Shown: piece after piece, positions 1 to 12,800 of the stretch
How the letters are laid out: each line of letters starts with the position of its first letter
How positions within the stretch are numbered: the first letter of the stretch is position 1
Assembly (NCBI GenBank): GCA_034620365.1
Contig: JAQGEQ010000007.1
Coordinates: 309,376 to 373,375 of the forward strand
Origin: Pegea sp. RAD2-039
Taxonomy: Eukaryota; Chordata; Thaliacea; Salpida; Salpidae
Direction: 5' to 3'
Length of the DNA: 64,000 nt
The notes under the pieces: generated by a model
Told to the model about the DNA's origin: nothing
Database searches by the model: none
What the model saw: only the letters and a program-made list of their open reading frames with translations
Position numbers and translations under genes: made by a program

Positions 1-2
1 GG

Positions 3-113
3 TCTTCCGACCTCCAAGTTGAAGCTAGATTTCAAATTTTTGCTTCCAATAAACTTTCAGATGAAGAATATGAGAAGGTCTTAGAGTCAAGCTCTTTCCG
101 GAGGATACTTTGA
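3..113 (+). CDS. possible 3'-terminal exon of an unidentified gene entering from the left
   Basis: The frame starting at base 3 is open to a TGA at 111-113 and gives 36 residues with balanced, charged composition (for example the stretch SDEEYEKVLES), unlike the low-complexity frames of the surrounding AT-rich DNA. It would be the C-terminus of a gene whose body lies left of the window. I do not recognise the family. The alternative is a chance open frame: 36 codons is short, and no splice acceptor can be checked because the window edge cuts it. Confidence 0.35.
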   Translation, partial: SSDLQVEARFQIFASNKLSDEEYEKVLESSSFRRIL

Positions 114-3100
114 TAGCAAACTGCCGTTAAAAGTTTGATGATCAAACCAATTTATTTGAAGAAATTTTTGTAAAAGAAATCGGAAGAATTAATTTAGTTT
201 TTTAACTTCTTTATTGAATAGGAAATAATCAGTTGTTAAACTTTAATTGTTTAAAAGTAATTGCAACAACTTTAAACAAAATTGTTGTTTGATAGAAACT
301 AATTTTTAATTTCGTTTTAATATCATCAATTAACAATTTACTTTTAGAAATTGATAAAACTTTTTTATGATTTATTTATTTAAATTTTTCTGATTAAAAA
401 TTATGAATGAAATTCTTGATTAAAATCTAGGTGACGCTCTTGATTCGTGATAACAATTTAGTTGCTAGACAAAATGGCTTTTTTCAATTATTACCTCATT
501 TTAGTTTCAGCAACAACAAGATATTCAACTTAAATGTTAAAATAATTAAAAAAAGATTTGACAAAAATAAAAATATGTTTTACTTTAATAAATTCAAACA
601 TTTAAAATTTCTGAAATCAAATTAGCAAATTGTTTGGGTAACAAATAAATTTTTGTTTAAATGCTACTAAAACTTTAATAACTGTGGAGTTTTGGGATGA
701 AAGGTCCAATTTAACGACAACCCCTTAATCTAAAGTCTGTTATCCTTCGTGTCAATACATAAGCTAAACCCTTACTACCATAAGATAATTCCATTCAAAC
801 ATTTTTATACTTCAACAGAATTAATAATTTAAATTTAAGTAAATGGGATAAAAAGTTTTAAAATTCAATTCAAGTTTTGTTGAAAAAATGTTTTATTTAA
901 AATCAAACAAATACTTTTTAAATTTTGATTATTTCAAAAGTTTATTTTATAACATGACAAGTTAAAAATAGAGAGTTTTAACTTTTGAATGAGTTTAAGA
1001 AGTCTTCTTTATCTGTAGGTTTATTTTAAGCTCATCAAAAGGTTAACAGACTCAATCTAACTAGTTATAAATAAGAAGAAAGTCTCTTGCATAAAAATGA
1101 TTAATTTCCTAAATTTAGTATTTCAAAAGTCTTTAACACGTTCATAGACACAGCCAAATAAATTTATCAACAAAATCACTTTAATTTAAACTTTTAATTA
1201 ACCAATGAACAAAATATAAAAAATCGTTTTTAAAAATAAAAAAAAAGTCTTCTGAAAGTCATTTAAACTTGAATATATAAAAATTAAGAAACTAAACTAA
1301 AAATTTTTGTTTAAAAAAGATAGGGAAAAAAATAAATTTTTAATTTTGTTTTTAGTTTCCACAAAATTCAGGAGCTCACTAGGACACACAGAAAAGTCTT
1401 TTGATAAATAAGAAGAAGTAGGCTTTGAGTAACAAGATTTTCTGCAAGACGATTTCTTGAAAGGGCGTTCTTACCCTAGAAATGTTTCTATATTAAGGTG
1501 CACTGATTTATTTATTGGCTTAAACGGCTTTCTTTGATGATTTGATTACTCAATAAATTAGACTTTAATAAAATGTTGTTGAAAGTAAGCAGTAACAGAT
1601 TTGTAAGCAGTAACAGTTTAGGAAGGAAAAAAATATTAAAGAAAATAAAACATATTTTTCAAAGCATCAAAATGTTTTATCAAGAAAAGTTTAATTAATA
1701 ATTCTTAGTTCTCCTTATATAAAAATCTTTAGAATTATCAAGCTTATATATAGTATGATTTAAAATTGTTTTAAACTTACCATGTTTGGATTTTGAAATA
1801 CAGAAGGGGAATAAATAAAGTAGAAAATTGATTTAATAAAAAAATGTTCACAAATTTCTAAAAAGTTTTTTAATGTGATTTTGATTAAATCGATTTTATC
1901 TTTTGGTTTTCTGTTATCTATTTATTAATCTTATTCAACGCGTGGTTGTATATCGCAAATTATTAAGTTTTTATAGTGAACATAAAAACTGTATGAGTAG
2001 AAAATAATGAAAAAGTCTCAAGTATGAAGGTTTTGTATAAATGCGAAAATATAAAATTAGTAAATATAAGATATAAATTAAAAATAGAAATTAATTTGAG
2101 AAGTTTTATATTTCACTTGTTGATAAAATTATTTGAATCATATTTCTTAGTCTAAAAGTTTAATTATCAGTTAAAACTAATTTTTTCTTCTAATAAAGAT
2201 TCAATAAAAATGTTTTAAAAAGTTTTAACTAAAATGATGAAGTTGTCATTAACCAAATTATCTTATTGATTAAATTGAAAGGAATTTCAAATAAAAGTAA
2301 TTTTTAAATGAAACAGAATCATTTTGGTGTCACCCAAACAAGAAATATATGACCAAATTTTCAGGAAAATATCTTCAATTATGTAAACTTTGAGTTTCAA
2401 TATTATGAAATAAATGTGGTTAGGAAAAGAATTTAAATTCATTGTTTAAAAATACAAAAGATTTTGTTCACTTACTAATATTGGTGGTTAATGCTATCTT
2501 AGAATTTATTTTAAATGTTTAATAGAAACTTCGTTTTGTTTATTTTTAAAAAGATTTTTATGACAAAATATTAAACCATTTTTTTTGGGGTTTATAAAAA
2601 ATACCTTTTGAAGCAAGTGAATAAGTTCAAAGAATTTCGTTTATTTTTTACAAATTCGAAAGTAAACTACATTACTTTCTTCAGTTTTTTGGTGGTTCTT
2701 TTTCAACACCAACATTTGATGTATAACAATCTAATCTTAATACTGCAATATAAGCGAGATATTTACCACGAGCAACTCTGCGGGCAACATCTTTATCTGC
2801 GGCTTTTTCAAATCTCACAATTTTATCTGATCAAAGGAAGCAGTTTTGCAGTTGATGGAGTATAAGATTTAACCTTTTTATCAAATGTATGTTATTGTGA
2901 TGGAAAATTTGCTTAGCTTGCTGATTAGCTAATAATATACCATATTTATAAGGTTTGCATTGCTTTTTGAGGCTGAAAATTACTTCTTAATATTTTTAAA
3001 AACCTTCTTTTTTATATGAAGAACTTTAACTAATAAATAAATCATTTAAGAAAAAGTCTTCATCAAAAGTCTGACGTAGTTTTGTTTTCAATTTTATTTT

Positions 3101-5646
3101 AATTGCTTGCTATTGGTTAATATTCATCACTTTAAATTTGCCAAATATAAATTTTATGATTTAAATATTTCTAAAATATTTTTGAATTTTAAAAATACTA
3201 AATTAAAAAATTATTTCTAGATGAAATAATTCAATCTTTATCAAATTTTTAAAATATCAACTGAAAATTGGAAAGTTATTTTCTCAGATAAACAAAATCA
3301 GTGAAATTTTCATAAAATCTTTTAAATTTACATGATATGAATTAAACTTAGAATTTTTAATCTGTTGATAAAACTTTTAGTTTAATTTCTGTTTGAAATT
3401 TATTTAAATTATTTTCATTTATCATATTTATATTTTGATCACTGTGAAGTTAGATTTGTCAGATCAGATCTCATTAATGATTTATTTAAAACTGATATTT
3501 GTCTTTAAGTTAATATCCTAAAAACTAAAACCGGAAATTATACAATGTGGTTGACCACAAAATGATTACATCATCAAACAAACTAAAAATAAATTTATAA
3601 ATTCAACTTATTTAATATTTTAAAATACTTTGGTATCAATAAAACATTACCACAAACGTTTTTTAACATTATTTGTTATAAAAAATGAGTTTTTTATGAT
3701 TTTTTTTTTCATAAGACCAGTCATGTGACCTTTTTAATAATTTTCTGAAGTTGTATCTAGTTTTAGATTATCTATGAGTAGTTTTAAGTTCAAAAGGTCC
3801 TAGGTTCGTCAGCTTTCATGATTTTTAAGGTTTCAATCTATTTAAAGTTATTAAAATTCTATTTTTACTTCTCTTTCAGTTTCAGAACTAGTAAACGAAT
3901 TAAAACGAACAAATTAGGTTTTAAGCTAAACATTTAACAAGTCACTAAATTATATTTTTGATTTATTTATATTTTATCGCCCTTAGAGACTAATCACAAC
4001 AAACTTCAGATATTTTATTTTCACAACTGTTCAAATTTACTTCGAATTGAAACTCAACTTTTCAATTTAAAAATCTAAAAACTGACTAAAAATAAACTCC
4101 AAAAATTAAACGAACAAAATTTTGAAAGACTTAAATGTTTTTATTTATTACTTTTATCTATCACAAAAATTACTGAATAAATCTTGTTTGCAAGTCAAGA
4201 AACTTTCGAGGTAGACATTTGTTTAGGAGAGGTGCAAATGATGTAGATTAAAGAGATACAAACTGAAATTATTCTAAAATCAGATTTGTAAAGACGCTAG
4301 ACAATTGGTCCACTCTAATAACAATTTGTACCTGGAAAAGCTGATGGAAGCTAGTTGAGGTGTTAGCAACATGGCAACTTTACTTGGAGAAGGTATTGGC
4401 GTAACAAGGACTGGCAGATACGTTGAGATGAACGTTTAAATAAAATCCATTTTAGAAACAGTGTTCACCTTAGAAACAGGCTAATCGGTCCCAGCTCTTT
4501 GGAATTACCTCATTGGAGGTACCTAGATTGGTATCGACCATCCAGTATTCAAAACTTTTAATCGACAATAAAAGCTACAAGTGAGGAACAAACGCGAAAA
4601 TTGTTTCAACTTATAACATAACAACGTTTAGGCAGTTTGAGAAAAGAGCAGAACGCTTCCTTTTTCTGGATACTTAAGAGGTAGACTCTTAGAAGAAACA
4701 ATCAAACTGATGTGGAAGTGTTGGCGATAATAATTTCAAAAAGCTCTAAAATTCAAGACTTTTAGCACTTTGGAAACTTTCACATTAAGCATTTCCACAA
4801 ATAATAAAAGAGAAATTGATGAACAAATTAGCTATCGCAGAATACGGCTTACGTATTTCTTACAAAGTAAATAACTGTGAAAGAGAGGGTTAACAGAAGA
4901 CATACCAAAAAATATTCTACAAAGAATCAGGTAACTTCCCAAATGTCCACAAAAACTCGAAATTAATGATTAAAAATTTCAAAAATGGCAATTTTCCTTC
5001 AGTTGATATTCATGAAGCCATCTAAACAGAAATCACAAATTTGTGAAAAAATGAAATGACTGAAGAAAGGGTTGAAATATATGAGGGGTTTGATGAGGTT
5101 GGGAAAAGGTGTTTCCAGGTATTTTTTTTAAACATTATTATTGTTAAAAGCAATCATTTGAGCTACAGATTGATGATCTTGAGTTCTACTTTGGATTGTT
5201 GCAAGTTTAAGAGCAAAGTCCTCACCTATGGCGACACAAGATTGCGAAGAATTTGCAGCTCGCTGAAAGTAGAAATAAAATGATCACGTTTTTGAGAGCA
5301 CGTTTGACTTTCTAAAAGTTTAAATTATCAAAATGGAATTATTAATGAGTGAAAGTTAACACGCTATCTTAAATATGCAAAAATATGTTTTATATCAGCA
5401 TCAACCACCTGCAAATTGCAGATGGAAAGTACTCTATGTTGTCGGGAAGTTTTTTTCTCTCTAGATGATTAAGCGGATATCTATGGTGGGGTTTTTTTAC
5501 TGTTATCTCGCTGATAACAAGACCTCAAAATAAGTCAAAATTTTGTGCGGAGCTCTAGTTTTGTTATAAAATTATCAAGACCGTTACTTGACAGAAACAT
5601 CTGTTTTCAAACTGCTTATACATATAAGAGATAGTAGTGCCTGACG
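114..5646. other. AT-rich spacer without a supported gene
   Basis: About 5.5 kb of mostly AT-rich DNA with poly-A and poly-T runs. The short open frames in it (for example 431-625 and 2608-2865) have low-complexity composition and no partner exons. The tract at about 4190-5290 is less AT-rich and is listed separately. Confidence 0.7.
4190..5290. other. less AT-rich tract, possibly an eroded mobile element or dead gene
   Basis: Base composition changes here: GC is visibly higher, homopolymers are fewer, and there are coding-like stretches such as AAGCTGATGGAAGCTAG near 4340. All six frames are broken by stops within a few dozen codons. No terminal repeats, target duplications or family motifs were recognised, so this is described only as a decayed, once more complex sequence. 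Confidence 0.25.
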
Positions 5647-8600
5647 TCAACACAGCTTCAAAGAAAAAAGTGAATTTACCTTTGCAAGTCGGTTTTGAGG
5701 TAAATTATGAAGATGATGTTCGACTGAATAATCACTTTGTAGTTCAAACTGATTTTTTTTCAGCATATTCTTTAATTTTTCATTTTCAGCTTTCAAAATC
5801 TTCATCTCTTCAAACAGTCTCTGATTTTCAGATTCTTTTTCTCTTCTGTGGGAAAAATGGTTGTTTACTAAAACGGCATTTGTTGTTGTTGTTGTTTGTA
5901 AGTTCTGAGCGTTAACAAGGTTTGTGAACTTTTTACTCCAGTTCAAACATTACCAAAAATATTTTTTATTTGTTTTATACAAAAAAACAAACCATATTAT
6001 GATGCTTTCAATCACAAACCAAATCATCATAACAAAAAAATCTTTAAAAATCTCTTACTCTGGAAGTTGCAAGATTTTCCCTGCTCCAAAAGCTTCCTTG
6101 TTTTTATGCCGCTTTTTCAGGGGAACATTTTTATTCTAAGAAAGAAAATTTTTGATGAAAGTTTTTCTGATTCATTTTGAAACTTACTAATCTCAAATCT
6201 TTGGGCTTTTCAACTTGATGACTCGACATTATACTTGCTGCGTCTTTAATTAGATTCAAACCCCAAGAATCTAGATCATCTGACTGCTGAAGTATTTTTG
6301 ATACTACAGAACATAGCTAAGAAAAAAAAAATTTGAAAATTATTTTCAAAAGTTAAAAAATTTCATACTTCTTCAAGATGCTTGCTCATATTTGAATTTA
6401 ATTCAAATTTCTTCACTGAATGATCAGAAAAGATCTGCCAGAGACTGTTTGATCCATTCATAGGAACTACCTGCACACTTGATAAGTTGTTGTCGCCACA
6501 CTCAAGAACAATTCTTCGAAATCTCTCATTTGCTTTCACTGGTGGATGTGAGGCCATTTCTTGAAACGACCGTTTTGTCGCTTGCTTCAAATTTCTTTCT
6601 TGGCTTGTTGGTGATGTAGAAGAAACTGTTGGAAAATTTTAGAAAATTGTTTTTAAGATGAGATAAAATCTCACCTTGTGCTTGATCTCTACCAGAATCA
6701 CTGACTAAATGATAACGAGGGTCAGGAACTGATACTTGGTTATTAAATCTGGTGACCGCTTGACTTTGCGAAGCAGCAGCTGCTACTAAGGCAACGGCCA
6801 TTGATGAGTAAAAGTTTCTGTTTTCCGAAAAATGGTGGCTACTCGCTGATTGGTCAATTTGCATCGCAAGTTGGTTGACTGGAGGAATTCTAAAAAAAGA
6901 GAGAAACAAATTAGCTTGAGGTTGTTCGGGTTCAAGCTTCTCCTGCGAGCGAGCAAGCAGAGTAAGAAGCAGTGAATCGTATCAACAAAAAAACAGATTC
7001 TGAAAACGGGGTTTCCCTATTTTATCTGAGTTTTCTGTAAACCTAATGAATTCAAAAATCAGATTCATCTTAAAAAACGTAAAATTGAATGTTGTTTATT
7101 AGAATGTTGTTGTTGTAAAATCTTAGAAATATTAATAATGTTGACCGGCTGTAAAATGTCACGTGACCATACAAATTGTTCATGTTAAAAAAGAAACATA
7201 GAGAGACATAGAAAAGAGCTGATAAAAGAGAAACAAGAGAGAGGAGAGATTTTGGTAGCAGAGATTCGTAGAATGTTTACCTCTGAACTCAATTTTAAGT
7301 GAACTCATTTAAGAAATCTTATTCTTGATAAAAAACTGTTTCTTTTCTCAACTTGATCAAAATAAAAATGAAATTCAAATTTCAACTTACCTCAGCGGTA
7401 CATAAGATCCATAATGATTTTTACTAAGAGGTCTTGTCGGGTCAAATATTGTTTCTGGCAAGTTATATAAGCTTCCTGAATTAGGGATCGGAAGATGAGT
7501 TGGTTCAGACCAAGGTTTAAATGCTGATTGTGAATTGGAACTCATGTACATGTTTGCTGTGATTAGAAAATTTTATTTCAAATTTGTTTGAAGAAGACGA
7601 AACTTACATCCATAAAAAGATTGAAGACCTTGATTGAGTTGAGGAAAATTTGGCGCAATTGAGGTATAAGTCAATAAAGCTTCATTGGGTCGTCGGTTTA
7701 TATCATCAGGAACCTTTGATAACAAAAATAAGCCAATCAGAGAAGAGATAAAGAAAGTTTCCGGTAACAATTTGAATAAAGAATAAAAATTGAAGCAGAC
7801 GTGACTAGAGTTGAATAACTTCAGTATTTTCTGAGTCAGCATTCACGTGACTAACTCTTCGCTTTTTGCGCTTTTAAGTCAACTAAATGTGACGCGTTCG
7901 ACGACTCAATACTCGGTGACGTCATAAGGGACTTGCCACTATTGGAGCTATTTGACGACGAGACATAAGTTTGAGTGCAACGAGAACTCGTGAAAGGTTG
8001 TTAGTGTTCAAACTTGTTTGTTGTCACGTGACCGAGTTTGGTTTCGATATTACGGTCAAGTGGACTGGACAGCGTTTGCTGGTGGACTATAGCTGGTCCA
8101 ACAAAGACATGATTTCTTTAGTTGTTATGAAAGTTGGTAGTTTTTTAGATTAACGTGAAAACAACGATTCAATCTTTTTGTTCAATTAAAGCTGGAATCT
8201 GAAATTTTTCTGGGCAGAAATAAATCACGCCAAATTATCCGTTTTTAAATCTCAGTAATAATAGAGCTCTGAGTTCAGGTGACTCAACAAATATTTAGAA
8301 GCCAACAAAATTTCAATCGATAAAATGTTGCAGAAATATAAATTTCTTTTGATATAAGATTTTTCTACTTTCTAATAATCTCCATTTGATCCACTTTACT
8401 GACACGTTTTTTTTGCTCTAAATTTTAAAAATGCCAATGAAACCAACTTAATTGAAACATAGGATTCATAAATAAATTATGAGGCAGTCGCAGTCTGTAG
8501 AAGTTGAAGAGAGAGTAGGAAGTGACTGCAAAAACTAAGAAAATAACCTGCTGCCTTAGTGGTAGGTTCATAAGATATCACGTGACATCAAAACTTGTGT

Positions 8601-9802
8601 CGTTAAAGATGTTAAGAAACAAAATTTAAAAGAATCTTATTTGAAAGCTGATTCAGCAAACTTAAAAAGATTTTTTTAGAATCGAGTTGAAAGAAAATTC
8701 TGTTTTCTCTATTCAACAACAAATCACATTTTTTTAACTTTAAGATCTTACTTTTGTCACGGATTTATAAAACTGGTAGGAAGGAGTCTTCTTCCGTGGG
8801 AACTTCTCCTTCATCTTTTCTAAGCTCTCCGAAATAGACTTTAGCTCTTTGTACGTAATGTCATAAGGAGCTCTGATGTAAGTTCTCCATTCATTTAGCT
8901 GAAGACCCCAATGACAAACAGTTCGTTCTTGGGCGCTGAAGATAAGAGGAATAAAATTTTGTTGATAATGTAACAAACATACAAATGATAATGATGACAG
9001 AAGGACAACGGATTAAAGAATCGTTTGCAGCTTGCGTTTATACACAAGATACAGGGTGAGGTTGGTGATTTGTATAACTCAGGATAAAACCGTCCGATAG
9101 TCTCTTCACAGAAGCATCCGTGAGCAACAAGGAATCCTTCATCTTGAGGAAGAGGGGATATCTAGAAAAGATGATTAGAAGAAGAAAAGAGATAAGATTG
9201 ATTACTTGTTTCCAATCAACGCAGCCCCAATCATCTCGTTTTGCAAGAAGGATTAGGACTCTTTCAGCATCACTTCTTGTAATTAAAGTGGCAGTAGCGG
9301 TAAAATCCGGAAGGACACGATGACGTTTCAAAGCTCTCATCTGTTCGTCGCTACAAACATTACAATTAATTTGAAGACTTTCGAACTCTGAATGGACACT
9401 CTCTATTGGGCAGTTTGGTAAAAGCTCACTTAAGACCTGAGATGGAAGAAAAATAAGAATAAAAAAAAGAGAAAGTTTAAAGCAACCTGTGGAAGACACA
9501 GTCTCAGCTCTCCGCCAATTACAAAGCAAGCAATCTCCTTCTTGCGAAATATAGTCACTGATAAGTTGTTGAATGTATCTTTACATAATAAAGTTGGGTC
9601 AAATGGGTAAGGGATGTCTTTAGGTGATACTCTTGGTGGAGGTAATAGCATATTATGAGTCTGTATACAAAGATGTAAAACAGTGAGATTCGAAAATGAT
9701 CAAATTATTTACCTTGCATCGTTGAAGAGGGACAGAAGAGTCCAGTGAAGCTTCAGGATAACTTGAATTCACTTTCTTCGAATCACAGCTGTAGTTAAAC
9801 AT
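5647..9802 (-). CDS. SKI: SKI/SnoN family transcriptional co-repressor, complete 12-exon model
   Basis: Nuclear co-repressor family that binds SMADs and dampens TGF-beta/BMP signalling. Exons: 9802-9713, 9660-9487, 9436-9206, 9161-8983, 8935-8752, 7713-7608, 7556-7391, 6889-6675, 6625-6369, 6316-6188, 6135-6059, 5845-5647; all have GT-AG ends and matching phases, and sum to 668 aa (human SKI about 728). The SKI/DHD domain is at about residues 62-165, with FVIGGELRLCLPQ and TLITRSDAERVL. The SAND-like SMAD4-binding Cys/His region is at about 175-286, with RFYPELY, CILCINASC, CHHYH and CHWG...EWRTYI. The middle is Ser/Pro-rich, and a C-terminal coiled coil (about 605-640) matches the family's oligomerisation region. 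The start is supported by an in-frame TAG four codons upstream. Intron 5 (1038 bp) is far longer than the others. The last exon could instead splice on at the GTAAAT near 5686. SKI and SnoN cannot be separated here, so this may be the single ancestral-type gene. Confidence 0.9.
7714..8751. promoter_or_regulatory. SKI intron 5: long, CpG- and palindrome-rich, possible regulatory element
   Basis: This intron is about 1 kb in a gene whose other introns are about 50-370 bp. Its 7840-8120 part is locally GC-richer, with many CpGs, a TGACGTCA at about 7917 and CACGTGAC palindromes near 7845, 8025 and 8580. A 60-codon + strand frame (7971-8153) lies here but has no partner exons. An intronic enhancer or internal promoter would explain the length and composition; this is inference. 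Confidence 0.3.
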
Positions 9803-12800
9803 TTTCTCAATCTAGTTTAAAAAGATCGGATTTATTTCAGTTTCTCAGCCTGTTGATGATTTACTGAAAATAATTTCGACAAATAGACACAAAGTGAAAT
9901 AAAAAAGTATTTAAACAGAAAAATATTTTTCTATTCTGATTATAAAGTTGACAATTATTCAACCCTTCAACTATTTCACCTACAAACACATTAATAACAT
10001 TCAACATACACCGAAAGCGTATCGATTACAAAAAGAAAAACAATTGTAGCTTTCTAACTATACTGACTTTTGATTACAAGTTTACATCAAAGAAAATTCC
10101 ATCACAAAATTTACTAAATGCAATTAATTAAAACTTCAAAACTACAACAATTTATGCCACAGAAAAACAAACTTTGGAACCAAAAATTAAAGCGTCCATT
10201 TTGGAAATAAATGTCGAAATTGTAGCCTTAAAAGTTGTGAAATATTAAGTTGAACGGTTCAATAGTTTAGAAGAATTTTTAAATTTGATCTAAAATTAAA
10301 ATTGTAGTTTTCTGACTTGGCAACACTCTTTACCAAAACACTAATCAAAATTGGAATAATCGTGAGCGCGAGGTAATGATATAGACCAGCAACTAGTTAG
10401 TAATATTACAATTTGTTCAACTAAAACAAAGTTTAAGGCAAACAAAGTTCAAAAACAAATTTCTACAACTTTTTTCTACTTTTCATGTATCTAATAAAAA
10501 AAATAAATTAAAACAAAAACCTCAGTTGTCTAAAAGCTCATAAATTCAGTCAATTTTTCAAAATTTAGTTATTCTAAGCATAAAAAAGCAGAAATGATAA
10601 AAAGTAGATTGGTCAGTAGCGCCAGACAACACTGCTATAAACTCTAAAATATTTTCGTTTTTTTCTCTGCTTCGTTTTGCCTTTTTTCTTCTCTGGATTT
10701 GTTGGTAGATGAGGGTTAAGTACTCTTATAACTTGTTGTTTTTCTCTTTTTTTCTCTTTCTCTTACGTCTAGACTTCTACGTATGATTGTGCGTTTGATA
10801 GTACGGACGGTAACAGCAAGTTATTCAAAGCGTGCACACATACACCCAGCTATTAGTGGAAAGGTCGCAGCTCAGACGCCGACAGATCGCGCAGAATAAA
10901 ATAAAAATGAGTATTAAAGAAACTTGAAGAGAAGCGTTTTTGAAACACTTTTCTTACACAACAAAATGCCTCGTTTCTAGTAGTTTTTAACTTTTTTTTT
11001 TCAAATGGCGATCAAAAAGATAAACTACTTTTCTTTTTGTTGCCAAATTTTTTGTTTGAAAACGAATTTTCTGTTTACTTTTTTGTCAACCTGTATAACC
11101 TGATATGACTTCGAGCACCTTTAGATATGTTTGGTTAAAAATTCTAAAAATGGATTATAAGGTATCAGCTTATGTTGGTAATCTAAATTGCTTTCAAAAT
11201 TTAGTTCAATTATCATTAAGCTATTTGCATCAGCTTGCTTGAATTGTAAAAAGTTTTCTTTTTAAACCTCTAATTTATTCAAAAGTTTAAAAAAAAAATA
11301 TTTAGAAAAAATACATTTGAAATATTTTCTTCAAATTTTTGCATGTCAAAATGAATTTATTACAATAAATAAAAAAAGTTAAAATTAAACACGAAATATT
11401 TTCAACTTTAAAAATATAGCTGTCAAAGAAAAAACAACTCTATTTTCACAAAAACAATTCTAGAAAATCAGCGTGGTCAGCAAACGACAAGTATTCGTAC
11501 CCACACTAAATTGAGGAAACTGAAAAGCCATGAAAATGTTTGTTGTGAGATTTGGTGTATACAGCAAAATAAGGACCTTTCAAAAAACAACTTTCTGCTA
11601 AAATCCATTTTGGTACAAAGCTAACTAAAAATAAGATTATTTTAATTGTGAAATTTTGAGGCTTCATAATTCTTTTCATAGAATATTTTCACAATAAATT
11701 CAACCAAAATTTAGTTATTTTCTGATTTAAAAGCAACTAAAAGCTCATAAATGTGATTAAGAAGATATGTTGAGTGAGAAAATCCACTTATATACGCAAT
11801 TAATCTTAATTTGATGGATTTATAAGTGAATTTGTTGGTGGATTTGTAGAAAACAAACAATTTTTAGGATAATTTTCAAATAAAAAACTTTTTTAGTAGA
11901 ACAATTTTTGTCAACGTTTTTCCTACTCAATTTTACAGCTTTTTACAAAAAGGAAGTTTGGAGATGCTGAAGCTAAAATACTTTTACAATTTGAAAATGA
12001 TTACAAAATATTTTGTGAAAGTTTTTGCTTACCAGATTTTCCTAAAAAGCTTTCAATCTGATCATTAATGACTTTGAAAAAGAATCATTTTTAACCTAAC
12101 TTCAGAAAATTAGTTTTTATTGAAACAGCTAAGATAGAGCTGTTGAACAAAGTGAAATAGTTTTTAACTAAATAGTCAGTGGTCTTGAAAACTTAACTAA
12201 TATTATAGAATAACAAAGTGATAAGTTTACAATTCAATTTTTCTTTGTGTTTAAATTATACCTTTATGAGTTTTACATTCAACTTAAAAAGTAAATATTC
12301 GTACAATGAATTCAAACTCGTTGAAATACTAGTAAATAAGTTTTTGTAGATTTAAACAACTAATTTTTATATTTAAAGTTGTGAACATTAAAGATAAAAG
12401 CTTCTACTAGTCAAGTAATATTTTAAATTTGTAAAGTATAATTTATTGTAAAAATCAATTTGAAAGAATAGCTAGAAACTAAACATTTTTAAGTAACTTT
12501 TATTCGTTTTTTACATTAGAAAATGATAATTATATTTACTTAAAGATGAAAAAATGAACAATTATCGAATATTTAAAAGCACAGAAAGTTGTTTATCAAC
12601 AAAGATGACTAAAAAGTAAACTTTTTGAAAAATATTTTTAAATATTTGTATTAAATATTTTAATAAAAAGCTGTGAGGTAAAAATTGTTTTAGAAAATAG
12701 AAAATCATTGAAACAGACAATTTTTAAGTAACTCTAAAGCTATAAGATGAACAATCTCTAAATACTCTTTTAAGGAATATATTTGATATGAATCTGTGGT

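Noticed and set aside
7971..8153. 60-codon + strand frame in SKI intron 5
   Set aside because: No homology, no partner exons and antisense to SKI; more simply explained by local GC-rich composition.
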